A stretch of 44,108 bases of DNA from a virus: positions 1 to 44,108 of the IMG/VR virus record IMGVR_UViG_3300012005_000012; one strand, 5' to 3'. The translations under genes and the position numbers were made by a program. Shown in pieces: positions 37,389-44,108 of the stretch (the stretch's first letter is position 1; each line of letters begins with the position of its first letter). A model generated the notes under the pieces. It did no database searches and was not told the origin of the DNA. It worked only from the letters and a program-made list of their open reading frames with translations.

Positions 37389-37866
37389 CTTAACCATGCA
37401 ATACACCGACATTCTTTCGTTCTTGGAAGATGATGCAGACAACGAAAACCTTCAAACCATGCTAGACGGCTTGGAGGATAAGATCGAGGAAAAGGTAGAG
37501 AACACCGTTAAGATCATCAAGTCTTTAGAATCTGATTCAGTCGGCATTGACGCAGAAATAAAGCGGTTAACAAGTCGAAAAAGTGCTTTAACAAACAACA
37601 TCGGCTACTTGAAGCAGAACATTGAAACCTCTTTGATCATGGTTGGAGCAGACAAAATAAAAGGCAATCTATTCACCGTATCACTTCAAAACAATCCATT
37701 CAAAGTAAATGTCATTGATGAAGCTTGGATACCTGAATACTACTACAATATTCCCGAAGTTAAGCCGCAGTTGGATAAAAAGAGATTAGCAGAGGATATG
37801 AAAACAGGTGTGTACGCAGGACCCGGAGCTGCATTGATTCAAGAAAAAAGGTTAGTTATTAAATAA
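37375..37866 (+). CDS. Siphovirus Gp157-family protein
   Basis: 163 residues; ATG at 37375 after GGGAGGAAAAATACA. Helical coiled-coil first two thirds (NLQTMLDGLEDKIEEKVENTVKIIKSLE...GIDAEIKRLTSRK), then the typical Gp157 ending: KGNLFTVSLQNNPFKV, IPEYYY, KPQLDKKRLAEDMK, G-G-LIQEKRLVIK. Common just upstream of ERF/Redbeta and SSB genes; named after a Streptococcus phage protein connected to phage resistance. Biochemical role unknown. Confidence 0.88.
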   Translation: MRLYDLTMQYTDILSFLEDDADNENLQTMLDGLEDKIEEKVENTVKIIKSLESDSVGIDAEIKRLTSRKSALTNNIGYLKQNIETSLIMVGADKIKGNLFTVSLQNNPFKVNVIDEAWIPEYYYNIPEVKPQLDKKRLAEDMKTGVYAGPGAALIQEKRLVIK

Positions 37867-37882
37867 TTGGAGGTAGTTGAAA

Positions 37883-38506
37883 ATGAGCGAAAAGAACCTG
37901 TTTCAGAAGATCAGCCAAGTAATGCAGGATGTTGAATACCTTTCAAAGGACGACAAAATAGAATTTGGCACAACGAAGTATAAAGCTATTTCAGAGGAAA
38001 AGGTTACCTCAGTCCTTCGTGCGAGCTTAATCAAGAACGGCTTAGTCATTCTACCCGTTGAGCAGTTAGCAGGGCGTACAGGCAACGTCAGCACTGTTAA
38101 CACCAAGTATAAAATCATTGACATTGATACTGGACAATTTGAAATATTAGCTTCCAGCGGTGAAGGAGCGGATACCCAAGATAAAGGCGTAGGTAAAGCT
38201 ATGACATACGCCTACAAGTACATGCTGCTTCGCACGTTTGCCATTCCAACAGGTGAGGATCCAGACAAGGTGAGTTCTCACGAACTGGATGAAAAACAGA
38301 AGGCTGCTGAGGAAAAGAAGATTGCGGAAGCGATTGCAGAAGGGAAAATATTACTCGAAGTTAAAGCAAAGTGGGAAACATTAGCGGGTAATATGGACGG
38401 TTTCGCTGATTGGTATGAAAAACAAAAGCTTGCCAAACAAACAAATGCAAATATGAACACTTACTTAGCTAAAAAACTGCAAGAAAAAATGAAGGAGAGC
38501 GCTTAA
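37883..38506 (+). CDS. erf: ERF-family single-strand annealing protein
   Basis: 207 residues; ATG at 37883 after TTGGAGGTAGTTGAAA. ERF core: LFQKISQVMQDVEYLSKDDK, YKAISEEKVTSVLRASLIKNGLVILP, ILASSGEGADTQDKGVGKAMTYAYKYMLLRTFAIPTGEDPD. The K-A-TYAYKY-L-R-F-IPTGEDPD block is diagnostic. It anneals single strands in recombination-dependent replication and genome circularisation, as in P22. The C-terminus is a charged helix. Confidence 0.95.
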   Translation: MSEKNLFQKISQVMQDVEYLSKDDKIEFGTTKYKAISEEKVTSVLRASLIKNGLVILPVEQLAGRTGNVSTVNTKYKIIDIDTGQFEILASSGEGADTQDKGVGKAMTYAYKYMLLRTFAIPTGEDPDKVSSHELDEKQKAAEEKKIAEAIAEGKILLEVKAKWETLAGNMDGFADWYEKQKLAKQTNANMNTYLAKKLQEKMKESA

Positions 38507-38902
38507 ATGAATAATGTAACCTTATCCGGCAGATGGTCGAAAGACATTGACTTTAAAGCCTTAGACAGTGGTAAATGCGTAGCCAAGTCAAGCATAGCGG
38601 TTGATGATGGCTACGGAGATAAGAAACAAACTTACTTTTTTGATTGTGAAATGTGGGGAAAAACAGCAGAAGCAGCAGCTAATTTTAGCGGCAAAGGAAA
38701 ACGGGTCTTAATCAATGGGCGCTTAAAAGTAGAATCCTGGGAGAAAGACGGACAAAAGCGATATGCAACAAAAATTGTCGTTGAAATGGTTGAATTTTTG
38801 GAACCGAAAGAAGGAAATAAGCCAGCTTCAAACGGCACTCCACCACCGTCAGACGACAACGCGCCACCAACTGACATATCGGATGATGATTTACCATTCT
38901 GA
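38507..38902 (+). CDS. ssb: Single-stranded DNA-binding protein
   Basis: 131 residues; ATG two bases after the ERF stop. OB fold with NVTLSGRWSKDIDFKAL, FDCEMWGKTAEAAANFSGKGKRVLINGRLKVESWEKDGQKRYATKIVVE. Flexible Pro/Ser-rich linker and the acidic DDDLPF tip that recruits partner proteins. Works with the ERF protein and the replication proteins. Confidence 0.95.
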   Translation: MNNVTLSGRWSKDIDFKALDSGKCVAKSSIAVDDGYGDKKQTYFFDCEMWGKTAEAAANFSGKGKRVLINGRLKVESWEKDGQKRYATKIVVEMVEFLEPKEGNKPASNGTPPPSDDNAPPTDISDDDLPF

Positions 38903-38920
38903 CCCATAGGAGGGCTTTAA

Positions 38921-39367
38921 ATGAGCGTAGCCAACGTACTCGAATTTACTAAAAGTCTCGAAGATACCGCAATGCATCTTTACATCGACAAGCATAATTC
39001 ACTTATAAAGCAGATCGACAAAATGAACTTAGATACTGTAACACCTGTAGACGTTGCTAAATCGCAGTACGCCTACGCTCAGGCTCAAATATACGCCGTT
39101 CTGATCTATTCCCACTATCGCAAGCAACAACGCTACCACGAAGCGCAGGGACGGCAGCAGAGGGCAAATAAATTTGAAGAGTATCGCAAGGATCGTTCTG
39201 CTGCTGATTCCGAAGCTATGAGCCGCAGAGTTGAGGGCGAGCAAGATCAAGAAGCCGGAAAACACGAAGCCAATTATATGCGTTGGTATGGTATCTGCCA
39301 AGCCTATGAAAATGCGATTAATAGTTTGAAAGACTTAGGTAAGGCGATTGTAAAGGAGGGCGGTTGA
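38921..39367 (+). CDS. Hypothetical helical protein (148 aa)
   Basis: ATG after ATAGGAGGGCTTTAA. Two blocks: helix 1-60 with DVAKSQYAYAQAQIYAVLIY, then a very charged middle (RYHEAQGRQQRANKFEEYRKDR) and helical end. Phage early proteins of this type are frequent after SSB; function unknown. Confidence 0.65.
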   Translation: MSVANVLEFTKSLEDTAMHLYIDKHNSLIKQIDKMNLDTVTPVDVAKSQYAYAQAQIYAVLIYSHYRKQQRYHEAQGRQQRANKFEEYRKDRSAADSEAMSRRVEGEQDQEAGKHEANYMRWYGICQAYENAINSLKDLGKAIVKEGG

Positions 39368-39368
39368 T

Positions 39369-40067
39369 ATGACCCTTAACCTAGCAGATAGCTTTAACCC
39401 CATCGCTAAACCACAATTCAGAAAGATGGATACTGTCACATGCACAGGATGTGGGATTAGATTTGAAAAGAGAAAAGATCAAGTAAACCGTAGGAATTTA
39501 AGTAATTATTGTACTCGGAGTTGCGTGACAAAGCATAATTCACCAAAAGGTAGATCATTGCCAAAAATGAAAACAGGCAAAACGATAATTTGTGTTAGTT
39601 GCGGCAAGGAATTTTATGTAATTAAATGCCGTATTGCTGCTAATCCTAGATTTTGTTCCATAGTTTGCAGGGGTAAATCGCAACAAGGTTTACCTCTACC
39701 AAAGGGATTTATCACGAGTGCAGACAATAGAGGATCCAAAAACGGCAGGTATAAGCACGGGAATAGGATTGGCGGTCATATTTCTAAAAAGAATGTTCGC
39801 TTAGCAGTGATTGAAAGGGATGGTTTTTGGTGCTTGTACTGCGGAAAGCCAGGTCCTGGATTACATCTTCATAGAGTGGACTATGGTTCTCAATGTGGAA
39901 AATATGAATTAAGTAATTGTGTCCAACTATGCAATGTGCATCACGAGCTAATTCATTCAAACAAGACTTTATGGCAACCATTATTATTTGAATATTTATT
40001 AACCGGTAAAAAATGGTTCGAAGCGTACCAGGATCAATATTTGATACCTATACTTTTGAAAGGGTGA
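39369..40067 (+). CDS. HNH endonuclease with two N-terminal zinc fingers
   Basis: 232 residues; ATG after GGAGGGCGGTTGAT. Residues about 19-55 (TCTGCGIRFEKRKDQV...NYCTRSC) and 75-105 (CVSCGKEF...RFCSIVCRG) are four-Cys units. The HNH part spans about 145-205: AVIERDGFWCLYCG, LHLHRVDYG, NCVQLCNVHHELIH, with His pairs and Cys in the right order. Likely a homing-type endonuclease inserted within the recombination cluster; alternatively a phage-borne repair or restriction nuclease. Second HNH-type gene in the genome. Confidence 0.87.
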   Translation: MTLNLADSFNPIAKPQFRKMDTVTCTGCGIRFEKRKDQVNRRNLSNYCTRSCVTKHNSPKGRSLPKMKTGKTIICVSCGKEFYVIKCRIAANPRFCSIVCRGKSQQGLPLPKGFITSADNRGSKNGRYKHGNRIGGHISKKNVRLAVIERDGFWCLYCGKPGPGLHLHRVDYGSQCGKYELSNCVQLCNVHHELIHSNKTLWQPLLFEYLLTGKKWFEAYQDQYLIPILLKG

Positions 40068-40074
40068 TCCCACA

Positions 40075-40644
40075 ATGACAGAGATAAGAACGTTAACGAG
40101 AAATGAAATTCATAATTTAAGAGAAAAGTTTATGGTTCATGTTGGTGGTTTCGGATCAGTTGAAGAATCCGATTTAAAGCCATTGTTTAACTCATACCTT
40201 TCCCTTTTAATCACTATAGAATCCCAAAACAAAAGGATAGAGGGATTAAAGTCATTTGGTACAGAGTGGCACGATACAGCTATTAAAAGACTTGAAGAAA
40301 TCGAATCCCAAAAGGAAGAAATAGAAGCGCTGCACGATGCTCTTGAGATGTTACCACCCAAGGATGTTGAAATACACGAACGAACCAAATTTATGATTGA
40401 TAAAACGGTTGATCGACTATTGATCGAATCCTTACAGAAGGAAAATAAAAAATCGGCCGAAGCGTTAGACGATTATGCAGCAATCATTTTATCCCACGAG
40501 TATGAAATATCAGAAACCAAGAAGGAGAACCAACGCCTAATAAATTTCATCGGAGAAATCGGATGCGGTCATTTTGACAGGGATGGAAAAGCAGGTTGGA
40601 AGGCTAGAGAATTTTTATTGTATATGCAGGAAGGAGATAAGTAA
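40075..40644 (+). CDS. Coiled-coil early protein (189 aa)
   Basis: ATG after AAGGGTGATCCCACA. Long leucine/glutamate heptads (about 45-90 and 125-165) and a short C-terminal domain with IGEIGCGHFDRDGKAGWKA. Resembles lambdoid Ea22/ead-type proteins in layout only. Function unknown. Confidence 0.65.
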   Translation: MTEIRTLTRNEIHNLREKFMVHVGGFGSVEESDLKPLFNSYLSLLITIESQNKRIEGLKSFGTEWHDTAIKRLEEIESQKEEIEALHDALEMLPPKDVEIHERTKFMIDKTVDRLLIESLQKENKKSAEALDDYAAIILSHEYEISETKKENQRLINFIGEIGCGHFDRDGKAGWKAREFLLYMQEGDK

Positions 40645-40770
40645 ATGAGCTTCTATCATAAATTTTGGTATCACTTTCATCTAAAACGATCTAACTTTCT
40701 AAATCACAACCGGCACTATTATAAGATGATCTACCATAGAGATTATGAAATATCATCAGAAGGTCATTAG
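40645..40770 (+). CDS. His/Tyr-rich peptide (41 aa)
   Basis: ATG next to the previous stop, after CAGGAAGGAGATAAGTAA. Eight His and six Tyr in 41 residues (FYHKFWYHFHLKRSNFLNHN), basic. Metal or nucleic acid binding is possible. The strong ribosome site supports translation. Confidence 0.5.
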   Translation: MSFYHKFWYHFHLKRSNFLNHNRHYYKMIYHRDYEISSEGH

Positions 40771-40807
40771 TCGGCTGCCGCTTCGCTAGGATTATGCTGT
40801 CGGGCGC

Positions 40808-41083
40808 AGGATTACTTAAAAGAGAAGGGGTATGTACATGTCAAACATCTATGAACCATTATGGCCAGAGAGAAATTCATACAAGGTTTACCGCGACAAA
40901 GAACCCGACCTTGTGACTGCTTTTTCTGAATGGACTTATACCAATCAAGCGAAAAATGAATTTGGATTAATTAAGCCCATACCAAGTCAGTATAAGAAAA
41001 ACGCTCCTAAAAATTGGTTTGACAATGGATGGATAAGAGAAAAGTCAGAAGTTCAGTTGACCCTATTTTAGGATTACTTAAAA
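40808..41083. repeat. 14-bp direct repeats flanking a small gene
   Basis: AGGATTACTTAAAA lies at 40808-40821 and 41070-41083, on either side of the 40838..41071 gene. The second copy begins in its stop codon. Looks like a cassette insertion or duplication footprint. Confidence 0.5.
40838..41071 (+). CDS. Hypothetical protein (77 aa)
   Basis: ATG at 40838 after GAGAAGGGGTATGTAC (ATG at 40832 is the closer alternative). Rich in aromatics and Asn, few hydrophobic helices (PLWPERNSYKVYRDKEP, FSEWTYTNQAKNEFGLIKPIP). No family recognised. Flanked by the 14-bp direct repeats. Confidence 0.55.
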   Translation: MSNIYEPLWPERNSYKVYRDKEPDLVTAFSEWTYTNQAKNEFGLIKPIPSQYKKNAPKNWFDNGWIREKSEVQLTLF

Positions 41084-41101
41084 CACTTAGGAGGTACTTG
41101 G

Positions 41102-41281
41102 ATGGGACAAGCAAAACGCCGCAAGGAATTAGGTTTAATGCCTGAACACACTATAAAGCCACGTAAGCCAAAGAGAGTAAGATTTAACCCAATGTACGGC
41201 ATGGAAGGAATGGGCGGGATACTGGCGCTTATGATGAGTATTGAACAGAGAAAAAATAGAATAAATCACCGCTCAATATAA
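41102..41281 (+). CDS. Basic phage protein starting MGQAKRRK (59 aa)
   Basis: ATG after TTAGGAGGTACTTGG. It begins MGQAKRRKELGLMPE, a start shared by many small proteins of Gram-positive phages and plasmids, and continues with a Lys/Arg-Pro stretch (KPRKPKRVRF) and a Met/Gly-rich helix. Function unknown. Confidence 0.65.
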   Translation: MGQAKRRKELGLMPEHTIKPRKPKRVRFNPMYGMEGMGGILALMMSIEQRKNRINHRSI

Positions 41282-41307
41282 AGCAAGTCGCCTATCTCGC
41301 AGTTGAA

Positions 41308-41330
41308 GAAGGAGTTATTTAAGCTCCTTC
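41308..41330. terminator. Hairpin between convergent genes
   Basis: GAAGGAG and CTCCTTC pair around nine bases at the end of the leftward RHH gene. The T-tract is weak on both strands, so termination would be incomplete. Confidence 0.45.
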
Positions 41331-41467
41331 TCATACTTCTTAAATAGATCAGCTAGAGCTTCATCAACCAGCTTAGATTGAGGTATGCGAGTCTTAATGG
41401 CAAGATGGACAAGCTTATCTCTTAACTCGCTATCTACCTTTGTAGCATAGGGAACGCGTTCAGACAT
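41315..41467 (-). CDS. Second ribbon-helix-helix protein (50 aa)
   Basis: Start ATG at 41467 (AGGTGTAATGAT upstream). VPYATKVDSELRDKLVHLAIKTRIPQSKLVDEALADLFKKYEKEL is the strand-helix-helix plan of CopG-type regulators. Transcribed away from another RHH-like gene across a promoter with repeats. Likely a local repressor. Confidence 0.75.
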   Translation of the reverse strand: MSERVPYATKVDSELRDKLVHLAIKTRIPQSKLVDEALADLFKKYEKELK

Positions 41468-41520
41468 ATCATTACACCTCCAAACAAGAGTATACCCTAA
41501 AATACATTGTATGATAAGTC

Positions 41521-41550
41521 TTGTAAAGTAATGACTAGTAATGATATACT
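41521..41550 (+). promoter_or_regulatory. Promoter with AGTAATGA operator repeats
   Basis: TTGTAA (41521-41526), 18 bp, TATACT (41545-41550). The spacer consists of AGTAATGA at 41527-41534 and again at 41537-41544, ten bp apart, so both lie on one DNA face, as expected for tandem RHH dimers. On the other strand TTTACA-17-TATTTT and TTATCA-17-TATACT offer leftward promoters over the same stretch. Confidence 0.65.
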
Positions 41551-41583
41551 GAATATATCAAATATTAAATAGGAGGTAACGGC

Positions 41584-41733
41584 ATGGAAAACAAAATAAG
41601 TGCGTTCCAGTTGCGAATTTTGTCTGAACTTAGCCACGAAATAAAGGTTATTTCCGCACAAAAGCACATGACAAAGCATGAATATATAGAACGTGCGATT
41701 AAGGAACAAATGAAACGCGATCAGGCGGTGTAG
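41584..41733 (+). CDS. Third RHH-like small protein (49 aa)
   Basis: ATG after ATAGGAGGTAACGGC. FQLRILSELSHEIKVISAQKHMTKHEYIERAIKEQMKR fits a short strand followed by two helices (Arc-like). It precedes the replication genes by two bases. Together with the leftward RHH gene it makes a divergent pair of small regulators. Confidence 0.65.
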   Translation: MENKISAFQLRILSELSHEIKVISAQKHMTKHEYIERAIKEQMKRDQAV

Positions 41734-41734
41734 A

Positions 41735-42586
41735 ATGGGAACGTTTCATACTGACAGGGAATTATTCAAAAATCCCATATGGAAGAACATCACAGAGTTT
41801 AGATTGTTCTTTTTAATTTATGGCAGTGCGATATTTGCAGAAGAGGGTTATCGAGTTTCAGAAGACCTATTTTTAGAACGTGGTCAATGGTGCAGATCGA
41901 CAAGAAAGATACAGGAAGACCTCACATTTATTGAGAATAGGCAGATCAAAACGTACTCTACTTCCACAATTAGCCGTTGCATTAAGGCGTTGGTACAGTC
42001 GCAGAGGATATGCACGAAAACACATGAACTTGGAACAGTGTTTACAGTGGTAAATTATGAGTTGTACCAAGGGTTTGGAGGAAGTAAAAAAGATAACTTG
42101 GAACGGAACTTGGAACAGTCACAGAACAGTAACGAAACAGTGAGCGAACAGTCACAGAACAATAATAATAAAGAGAATAAAGAGAAGAAGGAAAAGAAGG
42201 AGAAAGATATTAAAATACCCTACGCCGTAAACGTTAAATTAACTGAACCTGAATACCAACGATTACTAACCGATTTTGGAAAAGAGTTAACAGATTCAAG
42301 TATTCAATTCCTATCCTCTTACAAAATAGAAAAGGATTACAAAACAAAGGACGACAATTTAACAATTAGACGATGGGTTATGGATGCTGCAAAAAAAACA
42401 AATGTTCGTGATCCAATAAAAGGAGGTAGTAACGTTGTCCAATTTGGAGAAAGTATTCGACAAGGAACTTCTGATGGAGAAACTAAGGCAGTTGAAGGAA
42501 AGAGCGGACTCTTACCAAGCGCCTACAGAGCAGAGATTGAAGCAGCTGCCGCTGAATGGGAATCAAAAAACTTGCGAAAAGTGTGA
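41735..42586 (+). CDS. Replication initiation / primosome-like protein
   Basis: 283 residues; ATG one base after the previous stop. N-terminal winged-helix-like part: DRELFKNPIWKNITEFRLFFLIYGSA...LERGQWCRSTRKIQEDL...STSTISRCIKALVQSQRI, typical for phage replication proteins related to DnaD or Rep_N. A hydrophilic linker of Asn, Glu and Lys (about 125-165) leads to a second helical domain (about 170-225). Next gene is a helicase-loader ATPase, so both probably recruit host helicase to the phage origin. The last 50 codons overlap that gene in another frame. Confidence 0.8.
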   Translation: MGTFHTDRELFKNPIWKNITEFRLFFLIYGSAIFAEEGYRVSEDLFLERGQWCRSTRKIQEDLTFIENRQIKTYSTSTISRCIKALVQSQRICTKTHELGTVFTVVNYELYQGFGGSKKDNLERNLEQSQNSNETVSEQSQNNNNKENKEKKEKKEKDIKIPYAVNVKLTEPEYQRLLTDFGKELTDSSIQFLSSYKIEKDYKTKDDNLTIRRWVMDAAKKTNVRDPIKGGSNVVQFGESIRQGTSDGETKAVEGKSGLLPSAYRAEIEAAAAEWESKNLRKV

Positions 42587-43295
42587 CGGTATGAAGTATA
42601 TTGCTACTGCAAAGGACGATTATGGCAATGATTTATACAGTCCTTGCGAGTGTATGATCGCTGAAAACCAAGCAAGATCCTTTAATTCAAGTCAAATCAC
42701 ATTTGAATTTAAACAAAAGAATTTTGATACCTTTGATTTAGCAGACATACACCCATCCGTCAGAATGGCTTTTCATACATGCCGAGGATATGCCAACCAA
42801 TTTCAAAAAGTAAAAGACGGTGACTACAACGGAATGTGCATATTAGGCAACGTAGGATGCGGTAAGACGCATTTACTGATGGCAATTTGCAATCACCTTA
42901 TGACAAATCAATACCTTTACAACGGCGTTTTGAAATTCCCTAGGTTGTTATATTTCCCTTGGGTTGAAGGATTCAACGGCTTAAAAAACGATTTATCCAG
43001 CCTTGAAGAACACATAAATAAGATGCAGAAAGCAGACGTTTTGTACATTGACGATATGTGGAAGGGCAGGAAAGAAGCCACTGATTTTCAAATTGAACAA
43101 ATATTTGCAGTTATCAATTACCGCTATATCGAACGTTTACCAACGTTGATTAGCTCTGAAAAAGATATTGATGCTATGTGTCGAATTGACGAAGCAATTG
43201 GAAGCCGTATCAACGAAATGTGCCGTAACTTCCGCATCATTTTAAAAGGCGGCAAGGAATTAAACTACAGAATGAAGGAGGAAATTGGATCATGA
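42435..43295 (+). CDS. DnaC-like helicase loader ATPase
   Basis: 286 residues; TTG start at 42435 with AAAAGGAGGTAGTAACG, inside the previous gene. Cys47, Cys50, Cys71 and Cys73 form an N-terminal zinc motif (CEKC...CEC). Walker A GNVGCGKT at 138-145, Walker B VLYIDD at 202-207, and a later sensor region with LISSEKDI and RI-EAIGSRI. DnaC/DnaI-type proteins load the replicative helicase. The 152-bp overlap with the previous gene is long. Confidence 0.9.
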   Translation: MSNLEKVFDKELLMEKLRQLKERADSYQAPTEQRLKQLPLNGNQKTCEKCDGMKYIATAKDDYGNDLYSPCECMIAENQARSFNSSQITFEFKQKNFDTFDLADIHPSVRMAFHTCRGYANQFQKVKDGDYNGMCILGNVGCGKTHLLMAICNHLMTNQYLYNGVLKFPRLLYFPWVEGFNGLKNDLSSLEEHINKMQKADVLYIDDMWKGRKEATDFQIEQIFAVINYRYIERLPTLISSEKDIDAMCRIDEAIGSRINEMCRNFRIILKGGKELNYRMKEEIGS

Positions 43296-43609
43296 AAATA
43301 TTTATTGATAACGTAATTATTGCAGGAGAAGACAAAGGCGAATTATTCATCGAAGGGCATGACGGTAGTAACATCGAGGTAAATATTTACAGACCCAATA
43401 AAAAAGGCGACATCACAGCAAAAAATTACGGATACTTCCGTACAAGAAATCAAGCTCTGAAAGAGTGCTTAAAGTTTGAAATCCACAATACAACGGTCAA
43501 AACGATCCATGAAGTCATGAAGGACAACGAGCGACTTGAAAAAAAAATTGATGATTACATATTCAAAGTAGCGGCGGCAGTAGTGGAAAACGTAGATATT
43601 TCAGCTTAA
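43292..43609 (+). CDS. Hypothetical protein (105 aa)
   Basis: ATG overlapping the loader stop, with GAAGGAGGAAATTGGATC. Beta-rich N-terminal half (MKIFIDNVIIAGEDKGELFIEG), helical C-terminus. No domain recognised. Position between loader and sulfotransferase. Confidence 0.6.
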   Translation: MKIFIDNVIIAGEDKGELFIEGHDGSNIEVNIYRPNKKGDITAKNYGYFRTRNQALKECLKFEIHNTTVKTIHEVMKDNERLEKKIDDYIFKVAAAVVENVDISA

Positions 43610-43622
43610 TCTTCAAGTATTT

Positions 43623-43838
43623 GAGGATATGAAGAAAAAATAGGAGTGGTGAAGATGACAATGTATAGCATTTATATAAACGGGAAATATCACGGATTTA
43701 CAGAAGATGACGATATTGAATCATTTGCAAGAGAGTATTACCCAAATACAAGTTATGAAGTTAGAGGAGAAAAGCTGTATATATGGACGGAAAACACATG
43801 AAAAAATAGGAGGATATGAAGAAAAAATAAGGAGTGGA
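43623..43838. repeat. Two copies of a 27/28-bp leader, each before a gene start
   Basis: GAGGATATGAAGAAAAAATA(A)GGAGTGG at 43623-43649 and 43810-43838, differing by one inserted base. Each copy provides the ribosome site of the gene that follows (43655 and 43842). A recent duplication of leader plus gene, or recombination of a cassette, would explain it. Confidence 0.6.
43655..43801 (+). CDS. Small acidic protein (48 aa)
   Basis: ATG after ATAGGAGTGGTGAAG in the first copy of the repeated leader. Strand-helix-strand pattern (MYSIYINGKYHGF, DDIESFAREYYP, YEVRGEKLYIW). Precedes the sulfotransferase gene. Function unknown. Confidence 0.55.
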   Translation: MTMYSIYINGKYHGFTEDDDIESFAREYYPNTSYEVRGEKLYIWTENT

Positions 43839-43841
43839 GGA

Positions 43842-44108
43842 ATGAACGTGGATGGATACAAAGAAAAGTCCATGTATGCAACATTTGAAATTATAAAAGC
43901 TTATACAGATCCAACACAAAATAGACCGTGGCAAGTAGGTTATAGCGGTGGAAAGGATTCAACCGTTGTATTGGCTGAAATATTCAAAGCGGTTATAACC
44001 CTGCCAGTTGAAAAACGAATCAGAAAAATTTACATCGTTACCGCTCAGACTCACCTTGATTTTGTCACCGATCCACTCAAACAAAGTGAATTTAAAAAAA
44101 TGAAAAGG
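43842..44108 (+). CDS. DndC/PAPS-reductase-like sulfotransferase, N-terminal half (gene cut by window end)
   Basis: The ATG follows a GGAGTGGAGGA ribosome site and opens 89 codons that run off the window in frame. Residues 35-40 are SGGKDS, the PP-loop that binds ATP in PAPS reductase and DndC-type ATP pyrophosphatases. The reading frame continues at base 1, where the typical middle and C-terminal DndC parts follow. The joined protein would have 386 or 389 residues, depending on whether the nine bases shared by the two ends are counted once. Family role: activation or transfer of sulfur; DndC works with DndA, D and E in DNA phosphorothioation. No such partners lie in this window, so the substrate is unknown. 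Family assignment is strong, function is inference. Confidence 0.85.
   Translation, partial: MNVDGYKEKSMYATFEIIKAYTDPTQNRPWQVGYSGGKDSTVVLAEIFKAVITLPVEKRIRKIYIVTAQTHLDFVTDPLKQSEFKKMKR

Noticed and set aside
1-44108. tRNA or rRNA genes
   Set aside because: No cloverleaf with the conserved GTTCAAATC-type arm was noticed on either strand; short matches were isolated. A tRNAscan run would settle it.

Overview
The window looks like the complete genome of a temperate, short-tailed (podovirus-type) phage of a low-GC Gram-positive host, opened inside a gene. The last 89 codons (43842..44108) encode the N-terminal half of a DndC/PAPS-reductase-like sulfotransferase and the first 300 codons (1..903) its C-terminal half, in the same frame. 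The host call (Bacillota, probably a Bacillales spore-former) rests on strong GGAGG ribosome sites at nearly every start, sigma-A-type promoters, ATGA-coupled gene trains, an ArpU-like late regulator, PBSX-type terminase, a large serine recombinase and a possible Spo0E-family peptide. No host gene, rRNA, tRNA or CRISPR array was seen.

Layout. (1) 33.6-44.1 kb continuing through the junction to 4.7 kb: rightward early region, with a Cro-like regulator, ORF6N/ORF6C antirepressor, a train of very small genes, Gp157, ERF annealing protein, SSB, HNH endonuclease, primosome-like protein, DnaC-like loader, the sulfotransferase, RusA, small zinc-binding peptides and an ArpU-like regulator, closed by a terminator at 4702..4728. 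(2) 4.7-5.25 kb: a leftward ribbon-helix-helix (RHH) gene facing a rightward small gene, with a near-palindromic repeat inside both promoters. (3) 5.3-29.5 kb: late region, with TerS, TerL, seven small genes, a long portal, an Acb2/Tad1-like protein, an HNH/AP2 homing endonuclease, scaffold, coat, two adaptors, a nozzle-like protein, a pectate-lyase-fold tailspike, a trypsin-like protease, two large probable ejection proteins, holin-like genes and an amidase. There is no tape measure, tail tube or sheath; the portal-scaffold-coat-adaptor-nozzle-spike-ejection order is that of P22/T7-type podoviruses. (4) 29.5-33.6 kb: leftward lysogeny region, with five small genes, the serine recombinase, three small membrane proteins and the XRE repressor.

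How it may work. The repressor/Cro switch has three 15-bp operators (GTTTC-N5-GAAAC) between the divergent genes, two of them filling the -35/-10 spacers of the opposing promoters, and a fourth inside the end of the Cro gene. The same design (operator in the promoter spacer, next to a small DNA-binding protein) recurs at both RHH loci. The repressor transcript can continue into three membrane-protein genes, which are candidates for superinfection exclusion.

Accessory and possible counter-defence functions: the orphan DndC-like protein, an Acb2/Tad1-family cyclic-nucleotide sponge, a Cas2-fold (SinR-family) protein, a secreted trypsin-like protease between tailspike and ejection genes, a possible Spo0E-like peptide behind an SOS-box promoter, and a pseudoknot-like RNA just upstream of the scaffold start. 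All functions are read from sequence pattern only; no database search was run.
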